64,000 nt of DNA, from positions 25,087 to 89,086 of the forward strand of contig VIQU02000029.1 in assembly GCA_010206225.2 (NCBI GenBank), given 5' to 3'. The translations under genes were made by a program, and so were the position numbers. Below the pieces are notes generated by a model. It did no database searches and was not told where the DNA came from. It saw only the letters and a list, made by a program, of their open reading frames with translations. Numbering within the stretch: position 1 is the first letter of the stretch; every line of letters starts with the position of its first letter. Positions 25,107-33,369 of the stretch are shown here, piece after piece. This DNA is from Lachnospiraceae bacterium MD308 (GTDB lineage: Bacteria; Bacillota; Clostridia; Lachnospirales; Lachnospiraceae).

Positions 25107-25309
25107 GCAAGGGTGTTGGACGGCGAATTGAGGGAGACATAAACGGCAAATTATTTTTCCAACCTTTTTCGCATTGACTGCGCAGCGCTGTCTACAAATG
25201 CATAATACCGCCGAAAATGCAGCACGCTGTTGGTATAGCTTTTCTTTCGAAATCGAAAGGCCATGAATCCCATTATGAGATCCATAGCCACATGATGTAT
25301 TTGGATTTT

Positions 25310-25633
25310 TTATTGTTTGTCAGCCAGAGTCGGCAGATAAGCCAAACCGGCAGCAACAGTTACGGCATCTACCTTCCGCATTAGATTGCTGATCCGCCCC
25401 TCATTCCAGAAAATATCAGAAAAATCGGATAGTTCACATCCTACATCATGGTTCGGGATGCACAGGTAGTTTCCGTATTTATGCACTCCGGCCAGGATGT
25501 GGAAGTATGTCCCCCGTCCATTCATCTCAGCTTCATACCATCCAGGCCGCCATCGCAGCAGGATAATCTCCCCTGTCCAGGTTTCTATGCGGGAACCATC
25601 CCTGAAAAAACATCTGTATTCCAAAAACAACAC
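25310..25633 (-). CDS. Small accessory protein of the transposon, unknown function
   Basis: A 107-residue protein starting at GTG 25633, three bases after the ExeA-type gene's stop. It has an aromatic, Trp-rich N-terminal half (WTGEIILLRWRPGWYEAEMN) and an ending KVDAVTVAAGLAYLPTLADK. I do not recognise a family. Its place as the last gene of the transposon operon suggests a role in transposition or its control, but nothing in the sequence proves it. Confidence 0.6.
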   Translation of the reverse strand: MLFLEYRCFFRDGSRIETWTGEIILLRWRPGWYEAEMNGRGTYFHILAGVHKYGNYLCIPNHDVGCELSDFSDIFWNEGRISNLMRKVDAVTVAAGLAYLPTLADKQ

Positions 25634-25636
25634 CCC

Positions 25637-26446
25637 CTATCCAAGATTCTGGCTGCTGACGGAGGCAAGTATGACTTCCGTGTCAATTGCTTTCTTCTCC
25701 ATCTGTGCGCCAAGGGTAAGGGCATTTGTCATCAGGTTATCCACCAGGCGCGGATTCCCCTGGGAATGGCTGTGGACAGCGGAAAGGGCGGCCTGCTCTA
25801 TGATGGAGGCAGAGCCTCCCGCACAGGAGACCTTGTGGAGTACATACTGCGCCACTTCTGAATCTGTGAGACCGGTAAAGTTGTAATGCACGGTGATCCT
25901 CTGGCGCAGGGCTTCGTGGACAGGCTTGCGCAGGGTATTGTTCAGGTGCGGTTCCCCGCACAGGATGAGCGTAAAGCAGTTCAGGGAGTCATAGCCGTAG
26001 TTCATGAGCATCTTAATGTCCTCCAGGATGCCTGTGGAGAGGTACTGGGCCTCGTCAACGGCCAGAAGAAGGGGCTGCTTCTTTTCCCGGTAAAGGTAGA
26101 GGACCTGCTCCTGTATGGCCCGGAACATCCCGGGTTTGCCGCCTCTAGGCTCTACTCCCAGTACAGAGCAGAGCTGGCGGTAGAACTCCATGACGCTTAC
26201 GGTGGAAAGACAGATGTACTCCATATGGTAAAGGTTCGGGTTGAGCCCCTTTGCAAAACAGCGGAGTCCAAAAGACTTCCCCATGCCCGGGCGTGCCGTG
26301 AACAGACCAATGCCCCTGGTATCCTTGAGGTAATCCAGCCGGGAGAGCATCTCAGAGATGTCTCTGGAAAGGAAACGGTCTTTTTCCCGGGCCATCTGTT
26401 TGTCAAAAGGATTGAAAGACAATCCATAGTAAGAACGGAACATCAA
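25637..26446 (-). CDS. ExeA/TniB-like AAA ATPase of transposon
   Basis: A 269-residue ATPase with the family start YYGLSFNPFDKQM, Walker A ARPGMGKSF (about 50-58), Walker B LLLAVDEAQYL (about 125-135) and sensor LILCGEPHLNNTLRK. Like MuB, TnsC or IstB it would bind DNA and direct or activate the transposase. Its start overlaps the transposase stop by 4 bases, giving translational coupling. General-secretion ExeA relatives also carry this domain, but the context marks it as a transposition partner. Confidence 0.85.
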   Translation of the reverse strand: MMFRSYYGLSFNPFDKQMAREKDRFLSRDISEMLSRLDYLKDTRGIGLFTARPGMGKSFGLRCFAKGLNPNLYHMEYICLSTVSVMEFYRQLCSVLGVEPRGGKPGMFRAIQEQVLYLYREKKQPLLLAVDEAQYLSTGILEDIKMLMNYGYDSLNCFTLILCGEPHLNNTLRKPVHEALRQRITVHYNFTGLTDSEVAQYVLHKVSCAGGSASIIEQAALSAVHSHSQGNPRLVDNLMTNALTLGAQMEKKAIDTEVILASVSSQNLG

Positions 26447-27711
26447 CAGCCACCCCCTAACTTTGAGTAGTCGATGCCAGGTGTATTGTTGCGCTTCGTC
26501 CTGCAGTTCTCATTCTTATCCGTAGGGCGGATGGGATAATGCACCCCTTCGTAAAGGATGAAGGCGGAGGACATGTCATCCGGGAGGAAGCGGATCTCCA
26601 CTTTTGATGAGATAAACTGCATAGGGACATCATAGGATACCTTGTCGATGGAGACGGTAGAATCCTTATTCACTTTCCTTGTAATGCGGTTCAGGAAACA
26701 TTCCTCCAGCCATTCCCTGGACGCAGGTGTCCGTATGGAAGCGCGGGTCTGCTGGTAACGGGAAAGGGGTGTAGTGCCGATACCGGAATGGAGGGAAGTA
26801 TTATAGGAGCGCATGTAATCCTTAAGGAGTCCATTGAACTGTGCCAGGGAGCTTAAGGAATCCAGGTCCAGGGTATAGAGCCAGGTTTCCTTGAGCGTCC
26901 GGAACTGGCGTTCTATCTTAGCCTTGGATGCGCCATCCCGGATTTTTGTATGTAAAAGGACCGTTCCGATGGAGCCGCAGATGAGAGAAAGCTGCCCGTT
27001 CGAGTAGCTGGAACCGTTATCGACATAGAGCTTAGAAGGGATTCCGTGTGCAGCCACAGCATCCTTAAGCACTTTCTGGAAGTTATAAGCTGAGTCGTTA
27101 TAGAAGAGCCCGCCGCCCACCAGGAACCGGGAATGGTCATCGATGATCAGGATGCAGTAGACCCGCCTGCGCTGGCCGTCTTCTGTGATATATGGAAGGT
27201 AACAGGTATCAGCCTGCCACATTTTCCCAAAGGCGTCCTCTTCAAAAGCCTTCCTGTCCCGCATGTTCGGGTTACGTGCCGATTTCAGGTCATGTTTCTT
27301 TACAAAACGCTGGACAGCACACACGCTGACAGAGGCAGGGATAAACGCCTCTTCCACGAGGTGGCGGTGGATCTGTGTGGAGTTAAGCCTTGGGAAAGCT
27401 TCCTTAAGCCGGTAGATCTCCTCGATGGCTGTATCCGTCAGGACCCGTGTGCCGCCCTTGTCGGAGCGTTCCCGGGGCATAAGTGCATCGATGCCGCCGT
27501 TCTGGTAGAGAGACACCCACTTGCTGATAGTCTTGGGGCTGTAGCGGAAGGCGGAACCATCAGGCAGGGTGAGCGGGTTCTCGGTGATGCGTTGGTAATA
27601 GGCATTTCTGGACGCATCCGGATAAAGGCCATGGATGACCGGTGCGATGAGGGCAAGCCGGAACTGTGCCATGGCGGCAGCGTCCGAAAGGTTCTTTTGT
27701 TTGTTGTCCAT
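26443..27711 (-). CDS. DDE-type integrase/transposase
   Basis: A 422-residue transposase started at ATG 27711 (AAGGAGG upstream). The N-terminus has helix-turn-helix units (SPKTISKWVSLYQNGGIDAL, TQIHRHLVEEAFIPASVSVC). The rve catalytic core shows MWQADTCYLPYI with the first Asp, KLYVDNGSSYSNGQ with the second Asp, and a Glu in KAKIERQFRTLKE, i.e. a DDE triad. The C-terminus has the beta-barrel-like region of Mu/IS481/IS21 transposases. Works with the ATPase encoded downstream. Confidence 0.9.
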   Translation of the reverse strand: MDNKQKNLSDAAAMAQFRLALIAPVIHGLYPDASRNAYYQRITENPLTLPDGSAFRYSPKTISKWVSLYQNGGIDALMPRERSDKGGTRVLTDTAIEEIYRLKEAFPRLNSTQIHRHLVEEAFIPASVSVCAVQRFVKKHDLKSARNPNMRDRKAFEEDAFGKMWQADTCYLPYITEDGQRRRVYCILIIDDHSRFLVGGGLFYNDSAYNFQKVLKDAVAAHGIPSKLYVDNGSSYSNGQLSLICGSIGTVLLHTKIRDGASKAKIERQFRTLKETWLYTLDLDSLSSLAQFNGLLKDYMRSYNTSLHSGIGTTPLSRYQQTRASIRTPASREWLEECFLNRITRKVNKDSTVSIDKVSYDVPMQFISSKVEIRFLPDDMSSAFILYEGVHYPIRPTDKNENCRTKRNNTPGIDYSKLGGGC

Positions 27712-27800
27712 AAAAATATCCTCCTTAAATGGTTTTCTGCCATTATAAAGGAGTTTCCTCAGGGAGACCATGCCTGAGCGTATGGTCGTGGAAAAGCAGT

Positions 27801-28394
27801 TCAGGGACCGAACACCTGTTGGCAGTAAGACGCCGGATTTTTATGGGACTGGAGGAAGGATTTTGCAAAACGGCGGACAAAGGCGGAAGCAAAATCAGAA
27901 TAGGAGGGTTGGGAGACCAGTGTCTTCAGGAAGGAGAGGGAAGAGACTTCCATAGAGGAAAGTGCCCCGAGCCATTCTTCCTTCTGCACCAGGAAGAGTT
28001 CCAGAAAACGGTGCAGTTGGGAAAGGGTGATGGAGAAACGCCTGCAGAGTCCCTCTATAGAAGAAAGGTGCAGGAAATACTCTGCCAGGACATGGAGGAT
28101 GAAGAACAGGCCGCAGCCGGAATAGGGGATGATGAAATCCGGGAGGATGGCATGGGTATGGCCGCAGGTACAGATGAGGCGAAGGATGCAGAGGCTGTGT
28201 CGGACAGGGGCGCCGTCTATGAAATCCACCAGGGAACGGCCATAATAGGCATGGATCTTGCAGCTGCCCGCTGCCCCGCAGAAGGGACAGGTCTGCAGCT
28301 GGGGGCGGAATCCAACCATGAAAGACTCAAATAGTGCTTTTGATGAAGTTTTTATACGGATCAGCTTGCAAAATAGGGAGTTTTCTCTTATCAT
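27801..28394 (-). CDS. DUF6431-like zinc-finger protein of transposon
   Basis: A 197-residue protein from ATG 28394 (a TTG at 28415 is also possible). Near residue 35 is a zinc-finger-like CPFCGAAGSCKIHAYYGR, later RLICTCGHTHAILPD. These fit the DUF6431 family found beside DDE transposase/ExeA pairs in Clostridia. It may be a DNA-binding targeting or end-recognition protein. Family name is from memory; no catalytic motif is seen. Confidence 0.7.
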   Translation of the reverse strand: MIRENSLFCKLIRIKTSSKALFESFMVGFRPQLQTCPFCGAAGSCKIHAYYGRSLVDFIDGAPVRHSLCILRLICTCGHTHAILPDFIIPYSGCGLFFILHVLAEYFLHLSSIEGLCRRFSITLSQLHRFLELFLVQKEEWLGALSSMEVSSLSFLKTLVSQPSYSDFASAFVRRFAKSFLQSHKNPASYCQQVFGP

Positions 28395-28465
28395 AGTATA
28401 TGTCGGTAGTGCCAAAGCCTCACGAGTGGGACATGATCCCGTATATGGCAGGCACGCTGGTGTAT

Positions 28466-28513
28466 GAGAGAAAGAACAAACTGTAGGAGGTTGGTGTTCT
28501 TTCTCTTTTTTTT
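28466..28513 (+). terminator. Strong terminator near right transposon end
   Basis: GAGAAAGAACA (28468-28478) pairs perfectly with TGTTCTTTCTC (28495-28505), followed by eight Ts. It blocks plus-strand transcription running out of or across the transposon's antisense side. Confidence 0.85.
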
Positions 28514-28653
28514 CGTTCCAAAAAAACTATATCGGAACAGGCTGGAATGGTCAAGAGGAAAATGCGCCGTTTCCTACAGCGCGCTCTGATAGACAGTATT
28601 AAGGAGATGAGATTTTAATTCGATGTTTTTGTGCGGGAGATAGGAACTTTAGT

Positions 28654-29130
28654 TTGCTGGGCGACAAGACAGATGTGGAGGAAGAGCAAACCTCCATTAG
28701 TAAAGAGGATGAAGCCATTTTGGAAGAAGGCGGTGTTATCGGCATCATTGAGATACCGAGCATAGATATCAGATATCCGGTAATGGAAGGAACCACAGGT
28801 GCTGTGCTTAATGCCGGGATTGGTCATATAACGGAAACAGCAGGAATCGGAGAGAGGGGTAATTGTGTATTATGCGGTCACAATGGCAGCAGATATGGCA
28901 CATTTTTTACACCACTTAATCAGATTTCGATAGGTGATGAAGTGGCAATAATCGACAAAAAGGGACAGACACATATCTATGAGGTGGCAGAAACTGAGGT
29001 GGTAAATCCTTATGACAACAGCATCAAGACGCAGGGCGAGGAAAAGGAATTAACTCTTTTTACCTGTTCACAGAAAGGAACCATGCGTTTTGTGGTCAGA
29101 TGCAGATATAAGGAGGCTGCGGATGAATAA
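28654..29130 (+). CDS. Sortase family protein lacking N-terminal anchor
   Basis: About 158 residues from TTG 28654; the frame is open back to 28603 but has no ATG. The catalytic Cys motif TLFTCSQKGTMRFVVRC (Cys then Arg) and His motif LCGHNGSRYGTFF are present, with IPSIDIRYPVMEGTTGAVLN. This is a class B/D-type sortase core. The usual N-terminal membrane segment is missing, and the transposon's right end lies 25-75 bases upstream, so the gene is probably truncated. The downstream gene overlaps its stop. No LPxTG substrate is seen nearby. Confidence 0.75.
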   Translation: MLGDKTDVEEEQTSISKEDEAILEEGGVIGIIEIPSIDIRYPVMEGTTGAVLNAGIGHITETAGIGERGNCVLCGHNGSRYGTFFTPLNQISIGDEVAIIDKKGQTHIYEVAETEVVNPYDNSIKTQGEEKELTLFTCSQKGTMRFVVRCRYKEAADE

Positions 29131-29521
29131 AAGGTACAGATTGTGTGATGTGGAAGAAGCAGTATCAGAGATGGATGAGCTTATAGATGTTGATGATGAT
29201 ATTGCAGAGATTGACGATGATATGCAGTTAGTCATAAGCGGCTGGTCTGTGTATATCGAAAGTCTAAACCTTTCTCTCGGACAGGGAGTAGCCTGTATAT
29301 GGGATGAAGAGGAAAAACTTTTTATGCCTGACTTTGATGTGACTATTGTGTATGAGGGAAGCATCGAAAGTCAGGAATGGCTCTATTATGAGCAGGATGG
29401 ATTTGTTGTTACTCTTGGCAACTGGTTAAACGGCAGATTGTCAAGTGGGCAAATAGAACAGCTTTGGTGTGAGCTTAGTATACCAGAGCAAAACAAAGCA
29501 AACAAAGAAAGCGAGGAATAG
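29123..29521 (+). CDS. Hypothetical acidic protein
   Basis: A 132-residue protein; ATG 29123 lies behind ATAAGGAGG and overlaps the sortase stop by 8 bases. The N-terminus is strongly acidic (VDDDIAEIDDDMQ), then a beta-rich part with SGWSVYIESLNLSLG and a tail ending NKESEE. I recognise no family. Position in a sortase/SpoVG/DUF6674 operon suggests a mobile-island function. Confidence 0.65.
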   Translation: MNKRYRLCDVEEAVSEMDELIDVDDDIAEIDDDMQLVISGWSVYIESLNLSLGQGVACIWDEEEKLFMPDFDVTIVYEGSIESQEWLYYEQDGFVVTLGNWLNGRLSSGQIEQLWCELSIPEQNKANKESEE

Positions 29522-29524
29522 TAT

Positions 29525-30214
29525 ATGAAGTATTCAATTAAAGTAAATGAAGTAAGGGCAAAAGAGGGCAGTAACATTAAGGGATTTGCAACGGTGGTAT
29601 TTGGTGATTCATTTAAGATTACCAATATCGCAATCCTTGAGAATAAGGATAAGGGAGAACTTTTTATATCAATGCCAAGATACCGTTCAAATGAGCGTGA
29701 CGAAAGCAATGGTGTGATTTATAAGGATGTATGCAATCCTATCACAGCAGAGTTTCGTGAGGAACTTTACACAAATATCCTTGATGCCTATGCAAGAATC
29801 AAAGAACCGGAAAAAGAAGAGACACAGAAACAGGAAAAAGTACAGGAAATGCCAGAGTTTTCCGTAACTGTGACACCTTATGAGAAAGAAGGCAGCAATA
29901 TCAAGGGACTGGCACGAATTTACTTTGAAAATAGTTTCATTGTAAATAATGTCAACATCCTTCAGGGTAAAGAGAAAATCTTTGTTTCAATGCCTTCGTA
30001 TAAGACAAAGCAGATGGATGAGCAGGGTAAGCCAATTTATCAGGATGTCTGCTATCCGGTGACAAAAGATTTCAGAGAGAAGCTTTATAACAAGATTATC
30101 TCCGAATATGAGAAAGCAAAGGATAAGAGCAACGAAAAGGCAAGGGAGAGCGCAGAGAAACATCATGGTAATCCTGACAAGGATAAGGACAAAGAGGCTA
30201 CACCCTTTCGATAA
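29525..30214 (+). CDS. Tandem SpoVG-domain protein
   Basis: A 229-residue protein with two SpoVG-like domains: residues about 1-85 (EVRAKEGSNIKGFATVVFGD, SMPRYRSN, then VCNPITAEFREEL) and about 113-205 (KEGSNIKGLARIYFENSFIV, FVSMPSYKT, VCYPVTKDFREKL). A charged linker joins them and a basic tail follows. SpoVG proteins bind nucleic acid and act as regulators; a fused pair would form an intramolecular dimer. It starts 3 bases after the previous stop, so operonic. Confidence 0.85.
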   Translation: MKYSIKVNEVRAKEGSNIKGFATVVFGDSFKITNIAILENKDKGELFISMPRYRSNERDESNGVIYKDVCNPITAEFREELYTNILDAYARIKEPEKEETQKQEKVQEMPEFSVTVTPYEKEGSNIKGLARIYFENSFIVNNVNILQGKEKIFVSMPSYKTKQMDEQGKPIYQDVCYPVTKDFREKLYNKIISEYEKAKDKSNEKARESAEKHHGNPDKDKDKEATPFR

Positions 30215-30264
30215 TTAAACACAAGGGGCGGCCAGTGCTGCCCCGTATACAAGGAGGAAAACAG

Positions 30265-31173
30265 ATGGAAGCAGAAAAGACACTTACAAATGAGGAGGTC
30301 ATAAGGGAACTTCTCGAATTACTAAAAAAGAATACCATGAAAGAGCAGGCAAATGATGTATTTGAAATATGCAGTTATGTGGATGGTCTGCAGAAAAAGA
30401 TTGATTCCATGATGGAAGAACTTACCAATATGCAGAATCAGATCAAGGAGATGCAGGAAGATTCGCTTATCAATAATGCAAAAAAGGCATTATCAGAGGC
30501 ACAGGAGCGACTTAATACCAGATGTGAGCAGATAAAATCACAGATATTTGAGGTAAAGGAACAGGTCAAGTTTACTGCAAGGAGTATTGTGGACGAGGCG
30601 AAGGTTAAAGGCAGAGCTGTATTATACAGGGTATCGGAATTCTTAGGTATTAAGAAAAGACTTCTTAATGTACGTGAGTCTGTAAAAGATGCGATTGTAT
30701 CTACGGACAAGGATATAGCAAGGACTGCACTGCTTGCAAAAGGATTTCGTGAGGCTGGACAGACAGTAGCCAATGCATTTCGTACTTTTGCTGATACGCC
30801 AGAGGTAGATTATGCACAGAAGGAGCAGAAGCATATCATAACAAAGGTAGTGCTTAGTCCAATGAAAGCAGTAAAAAAGATGCTTGTATCAATGAAACTT
30901 CATTTGGATGCATCTATTGATAAGCTGGATAATCTTGCAATGAACGTGCAGATTGATAAGGAAAAGCGTATGGAGGATGCGAAGGAGCAGACAGAGCCGA
31001 AGAGAGCGAAAGCTGAAAGAGTGGAAGCGGAGGTTGTCTATTCACCGATGGTAGCTGAACAGCAGGAGTACCAGTATAATGCAGATGCATTTGAGGCAAG
31101 AGGTGTGGATGATGTGAAGCAGGAAGCGACACAGAAAGAGATGCAAAAAGTAAGAGAAGATAAAGTCAGATAG
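30265..31173 (+). CDS. Coiled-coil protein, DUF6674-like
   Basis: A 302-residue protein started at ATG 30265 (AAGGAGG upstream). The first third is a coiled coil (VDGLQKKIDSMMEELTNMQN, QIKEMQEDSLINNAKKALSE), and the rest is helical and basic, with an acidic end. The start (NEEVIRELLELLKKNTMKEQ) is like DUF6674 proteins on Lachnospiraceae mobile elements; recognition is moderate. No enzyme motif. Ends in a terminator, closing the sortase-SpoVG operon. Confidence 0.65.
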   Translation: MEAEKTLTNEEVIRELLELLKKNTMKEQANDVFEICSYVDGLQKKIDSMMEELTNMQNQIKEMQEDSLINNAKKALSEAQERLNTRCEQIKSQIFEVKEQVKFTARSIVDEAKVKGRAVLYRVSEFLGIKKRLLNVRESVKDAIVSTDKDIARTALLAKGFREAGQTVANAFRTFADTPEVDYAQKEQKHIITKVVLSPMKAVKKMLVSMKLHLDASIDKLDNLAMNVQIDKEKRMEDAKEQTEPKRAKAERVEAEVVYSPMVAEQQEYQYNADAFEARGVDDVKQEATQKEMQKVREDKVR

Positions 31174-31180
31174 TTTTGAG

Positions 31181-31215
31181 GGCGTATCATCAAGAATGGT
31201 GGTACGTCTTTTTTT
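31181..31215 (+). terminator. Terminator
   Basis: GGCGTATCATC (31181-31191) pairs with GGTGGTACGTC (31198-31208) through several G-U pairs, followed by seven Ts. Confidence 0.75.
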
Positions 31216-31328
31216 AGTGGCGGAGAGAGTATATTGATGATATAATTTAACTGAATTTATGAGTTAATGTGAAATTGGGAAAATATTTAAATAGCTATAT
31301 ATAATGAGATAGAACCGGAGGGATAGAT

Positions 31329-32072
31329 ATGGTGTATTGTTCAAAATGTGGTAAGCAAATGGGGGATGGAGCAACATTTTGTTCTAGCTGTGGAGCACCT
31401 TTACAGAATCAAAATATTTACGGGGCACCGAAAATGAACCAACCACGTAAGGCAGGATTGGGAATAGCAGCACTTGTACTTGGAATTGTGGGAGTAATAG
31501 CATGGATTATTCCTATAATTGGATTACCTGTTGGAATTGTAGCTTTGGTACTTGGAATATTAGGACTTAAGAAAAGCAGTAAAGGAATGTCTATAGCGGG
31601 AATTGTATTGGGTGTGATTTGCCTTGTACTTACAATAATAAATGGTGCAATCGGAGCATATCAGGGCTATCATGGGGAAGCTTGGTTTCAAAAAGGATCA
31701 AATAGTGTAGAAGGGAAAAATAGTGATGATTATACATCCGAGAAGCAAGAGACAAATGTATTCACATTGCGGGATAGTAATGGAAATATACTTATGACAG
31801 GTGGAATAAAATCTACAAACGCAATTATGCTGGATAATGGAAATGGAGTAAAGAAAGCTGCTGTTGAAATAACATTTGATGACGAGGCAGCAAAGACATT
31901 TGCAGAAATAACAACAAATAATATTGGAAATACAATCGGTATGTATTTGAATGATGATATGATTGCAAATCCTACAGTAGTGGAAGCCATTACAGGAGGT
32001 GAATGCCAAATAGAATTTGATACATATGAGGAAGCACAGCTTGTATCAGAGAAACTTGAAAAATGTAAATAG
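31329..32072 (+). CDS. Zinc-ribbon membrane protein with DUF4190-type segments
   Basis: A 247-residue protein. The N-terminus has a zinc ribbon (YCSKCGKQMGDGATFCSSCG), followed by two or three hydrophobic helices (GLGIAALVLGIVGVIAWIIP; GIVALVLGILGLKK; GIVLGVICLVLTII) and a C-terminal extracytoplasmic domain of about 130 residues. Zinc_ribbon plus DUF4190 proteins are common, poorly characterised Firmicutes membrane proteins. It stands alone between terminators. Confidence 0.8.
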   Translation: MVYCSKCGKQMGDGATFCSSCGAPLQNQNIYGAPKMNQPRKAGLGIAALVLGIVGVIAWIIPIIGLPVGIVALVLGILGLKKSSKGMSIAGIVLGVICLVLTIINGAIGAYQGYHGEAWFQKGSNSVEGKNSDDYTSEKQETNVFTLRDSNGNILMTGGIKSTNAIMLDNGNGVKKAAVEITFDDEAAKTFAEITTNNIGNTIGMYLNDDMIANPTVVEAITGGECQIEFDTYEEAQLVSEKLEKCK

Positions 32073-32078
32073 TAGTGA

Positions 32079-32113
32079 GGGCGTGGGAATATAATAATCC
32101 TGCGTCCTTTTTT
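32079..32113 (+). terminator. Terminator
   Basis: GGGCGTGGGA (32079-32088) pairs with TCCTGCGTCC (32098-32107), followed by six Ts. Confidence 0.7.
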
Positions 32114-32186
32114 GTGTATGAAAATATATTGCAGATGACTAATCTATGGTGTACCGATACTTGGACTTGCAAGTTACATATCGCTT

Positions 32187-32220
32187 CTCTTATATGAGTA
32201 TTTATGGTATCATATAAGAG
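32187..32220. promoter_or_regulatory. Perfect 11-bp inverted repeat upstream of WYL gene
   Basis: CTCTTATATGA (32187-32197) and TCATATAAGAG (32210-32220), 12-base spacer. WYL regulators of defence islands often bind such repeats upstream of their own gene. The following GAGTTTTTG also allows a terminator reading. Confidence 0.55.
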
Positions 32221-32257
32221 GAGTTTTTGTTTATATTGGGGAGTTTGGAGGTGCAAT

Positions 32258-33250
32258 ATGTCTAAGTCATCAAATCAAAAACTGAAACTAATATATCTGA
32301 TGAAAATTTTGCTTGAGAGAACAGATGAAACTCATGGTATTACAATGCCTGAAATAATTGATGCTCTTGCTGCCTATGATATAAGTGCAGAACGTAAGAG
32401 CCTGTATAATGATATTGAAAATCTCAGGGTGTATGGATTGGATATAATTGGAACGCAGGAAGATAGAACATATTCATACCATATTGGAAACAGGCAGTTT
32501 GAGCTTGCAGAATTGAAACTGTTAGTGGATTCTGTTCAATCTGCGAAATTCATCACAGCTAAGAAGTCTAATGAACTGATTAAAAAGATAGAAGGTCTGG
32601 CAAGTAAATATGAGGCATCGCAGTTACATAGACAGGTATTTGTAGCCGGGCGGGTAAAGACAATGAACGAAAGCATTTATTATAATGTGGACAGGATTCA
32701 TACAGCAATTGCAGAAAACTCGAGGATAACATTTCAATATTTCCAATGGAATGTGGATAAGAAGATGGAACTTCGACATGATGGAGCACTTTATGAGGTA
32801 AGTCCCTGGTCTTTATCATGGGATGATGAGAATTATTATTTAATTGCTTATGATAGTTCAGAAGGAATGATTAAGCATTTTCGAGTGGATAAGATGCTCC
32901 ATATTAAATCGAATGGTAAAGCCAGAGAAGGTAAACAGGCGTTTAAATCATTTGATATGGCAGCATATGCCAGAAAAATGTTTGGTATGTATGGTGGCAA
33001 AGAGGAATGGGTACGAATTGAGTGTGATAATTCCTTTGCCGGAGTAATGATTGACCGTTTTGGAAAGGATGTATCAATGATTCGCTTAGATGATAAGCGG
33101 TTTGTAGTAAATGTTGAAGTGGCAGTCAGCAGACAATTTTTAGCATGGATTATTGGGCTTGGGGAAGGTGTTACACTTGCAGGACCAGATAATGTAGTTG
33201 CCATGATGAATGATGAAATTGATCGATTGGTAAAGCAATATAAAAAATAA
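32258..33250 (+). CDS. WYL-domain transcriptional regulator
   Basis: A 330-residue regulator started at ATG 32258 (GGAGGTG upstream). An N-terminal winged helix (MPEIIDALAAYDISAERKSL, YNDIENLRVYGLDI) is followed by a WYL domain (ITFQYFQWNVDKKMELRHDG, EVSPWSLSWDDENYYLIAYD, HFRVDKMLHI) and a WCX-like C-terminal dimer domain. Relatives (BrxR, CapW) repress anti-phage systems and respond to nucleic-acid ligands. It lies upstream of the phosphorothioation operon, so a role in controlling that island is likely but unproven. Confidence 0.9.
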   Translation: MSKSSNQKLKLIYLMKILLERTDETHGITMPEIIDALAAYDISAERKSLYNDIENLRVYGLDIIGTQEDRTYSYHIGNRQFELAELKLLVDSVQSAKFITAKKSNELIKKIEGLASKYEASQLHRQVFVAGRVKTMNESIYYNVDRIHTAIAENSRITFQYFQWNVDKKMELRHDGALYEVSPWSLSWDDENYYLIAYDSSEGMIKHFRVDKMLHIKSNGKAREGKQAFKSFDMAAYARKMFGMYGGKEEWVRIECDNSFAGVMIDRFGKDVSMIRLDDKRFVVNVEVAVSRQFLAWIIGLGEGVTLAGPDNVVAMMNDEIDRLVKQYKK

Positions 33251-33258
33251 GAAAAAAA

Positions 33259-33304
33259 ATTCGATATGCAAGGTGTGTTTATAGGACACCTTGATCTTTA
33301 TAAT
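33259..33304 (+). promoter_or_regulatory. Repeated control element, copy 1
   Basis: ATTCGATATGCAAGG (33259-33273) and TTATAGGACA nearby also occur at 35104 in the same order. AAGGTGT/ACACCTT is an inverted repeat here. A TATAAT at 33299-33304 follows. Candidate site for the WYL regulator just upstream. Confidence 0.5.
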
Positions 33305-33347
33305 AAGAATCAGATAAGAGATAAACTCTTACTGGTTCTTATTTTTT
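33303..33347 (+). terminator. Attenuator-like hairpin in leader
   Basis: ATAAGAA-CAG-TAAGAG pairs with CTCTTA-TG-TTCTTAT, loop ATAAA, then TTTTTT. It terminates WYL read-through or attenuates the promoter at 33299. Confidence 0.6.
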
Positions 33348-33369
33348 GGGAAATAGACGAGGTGGCAGA

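Larger units (their letters stand above)
24519..25107. repeat. Tandem duplication, 296-bp period
   Basis: 24519-24811 is repeated as 24815-25107, almost base for base, with GAAG-type junction sequence between. Each unit contains a small hairpin CTACGA/TCGTAG, the leader common to both sigma modules, and the last 160 bases of an IS110 transposase gene. Confidence 0.85.
25114..28578. mobile_element. Three-to-four-gene TG...CA transposon (DDE transposase + ExeA ATPase + zinc-finger protein)
   Basis: Left end TGTTGGACGGCGAATT (25114-25129) and, inverted, right end TGTAGGAAACGGCGCATT (28578 to 28561) are related terminal repeats beginning with TG. An extra copy of the repeat (ACGGCAAATT) follows near 25150. 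The genes inside all read leftward. A DDE integrase-like transposase with an AAA ATPase partner is reminiscent of Mu, Tn7 or IS21-type pairs. No target duplication is evident by eye, so the exact ends are tentative. Confidence 0.7.

Noticed and set aside
27133..28334. Plus-strand ORFs opposite the transposase and DUF6431 genes
   Set aside because: Antisense shadows; the minus-strand genes have clear domains and ribosome sites.
28409..28486. Plus-strand 25-codon ORF (MPKPHEWDMIPYMAGTLVYE...) ending in a terminator
   Set aside because: It looks protein-like and is followed by a strong terminator, so it may be the 3' end of a lost gene, but the inferred transposon end lies beyond it and no ribosome site is visible. 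Left unresolved.
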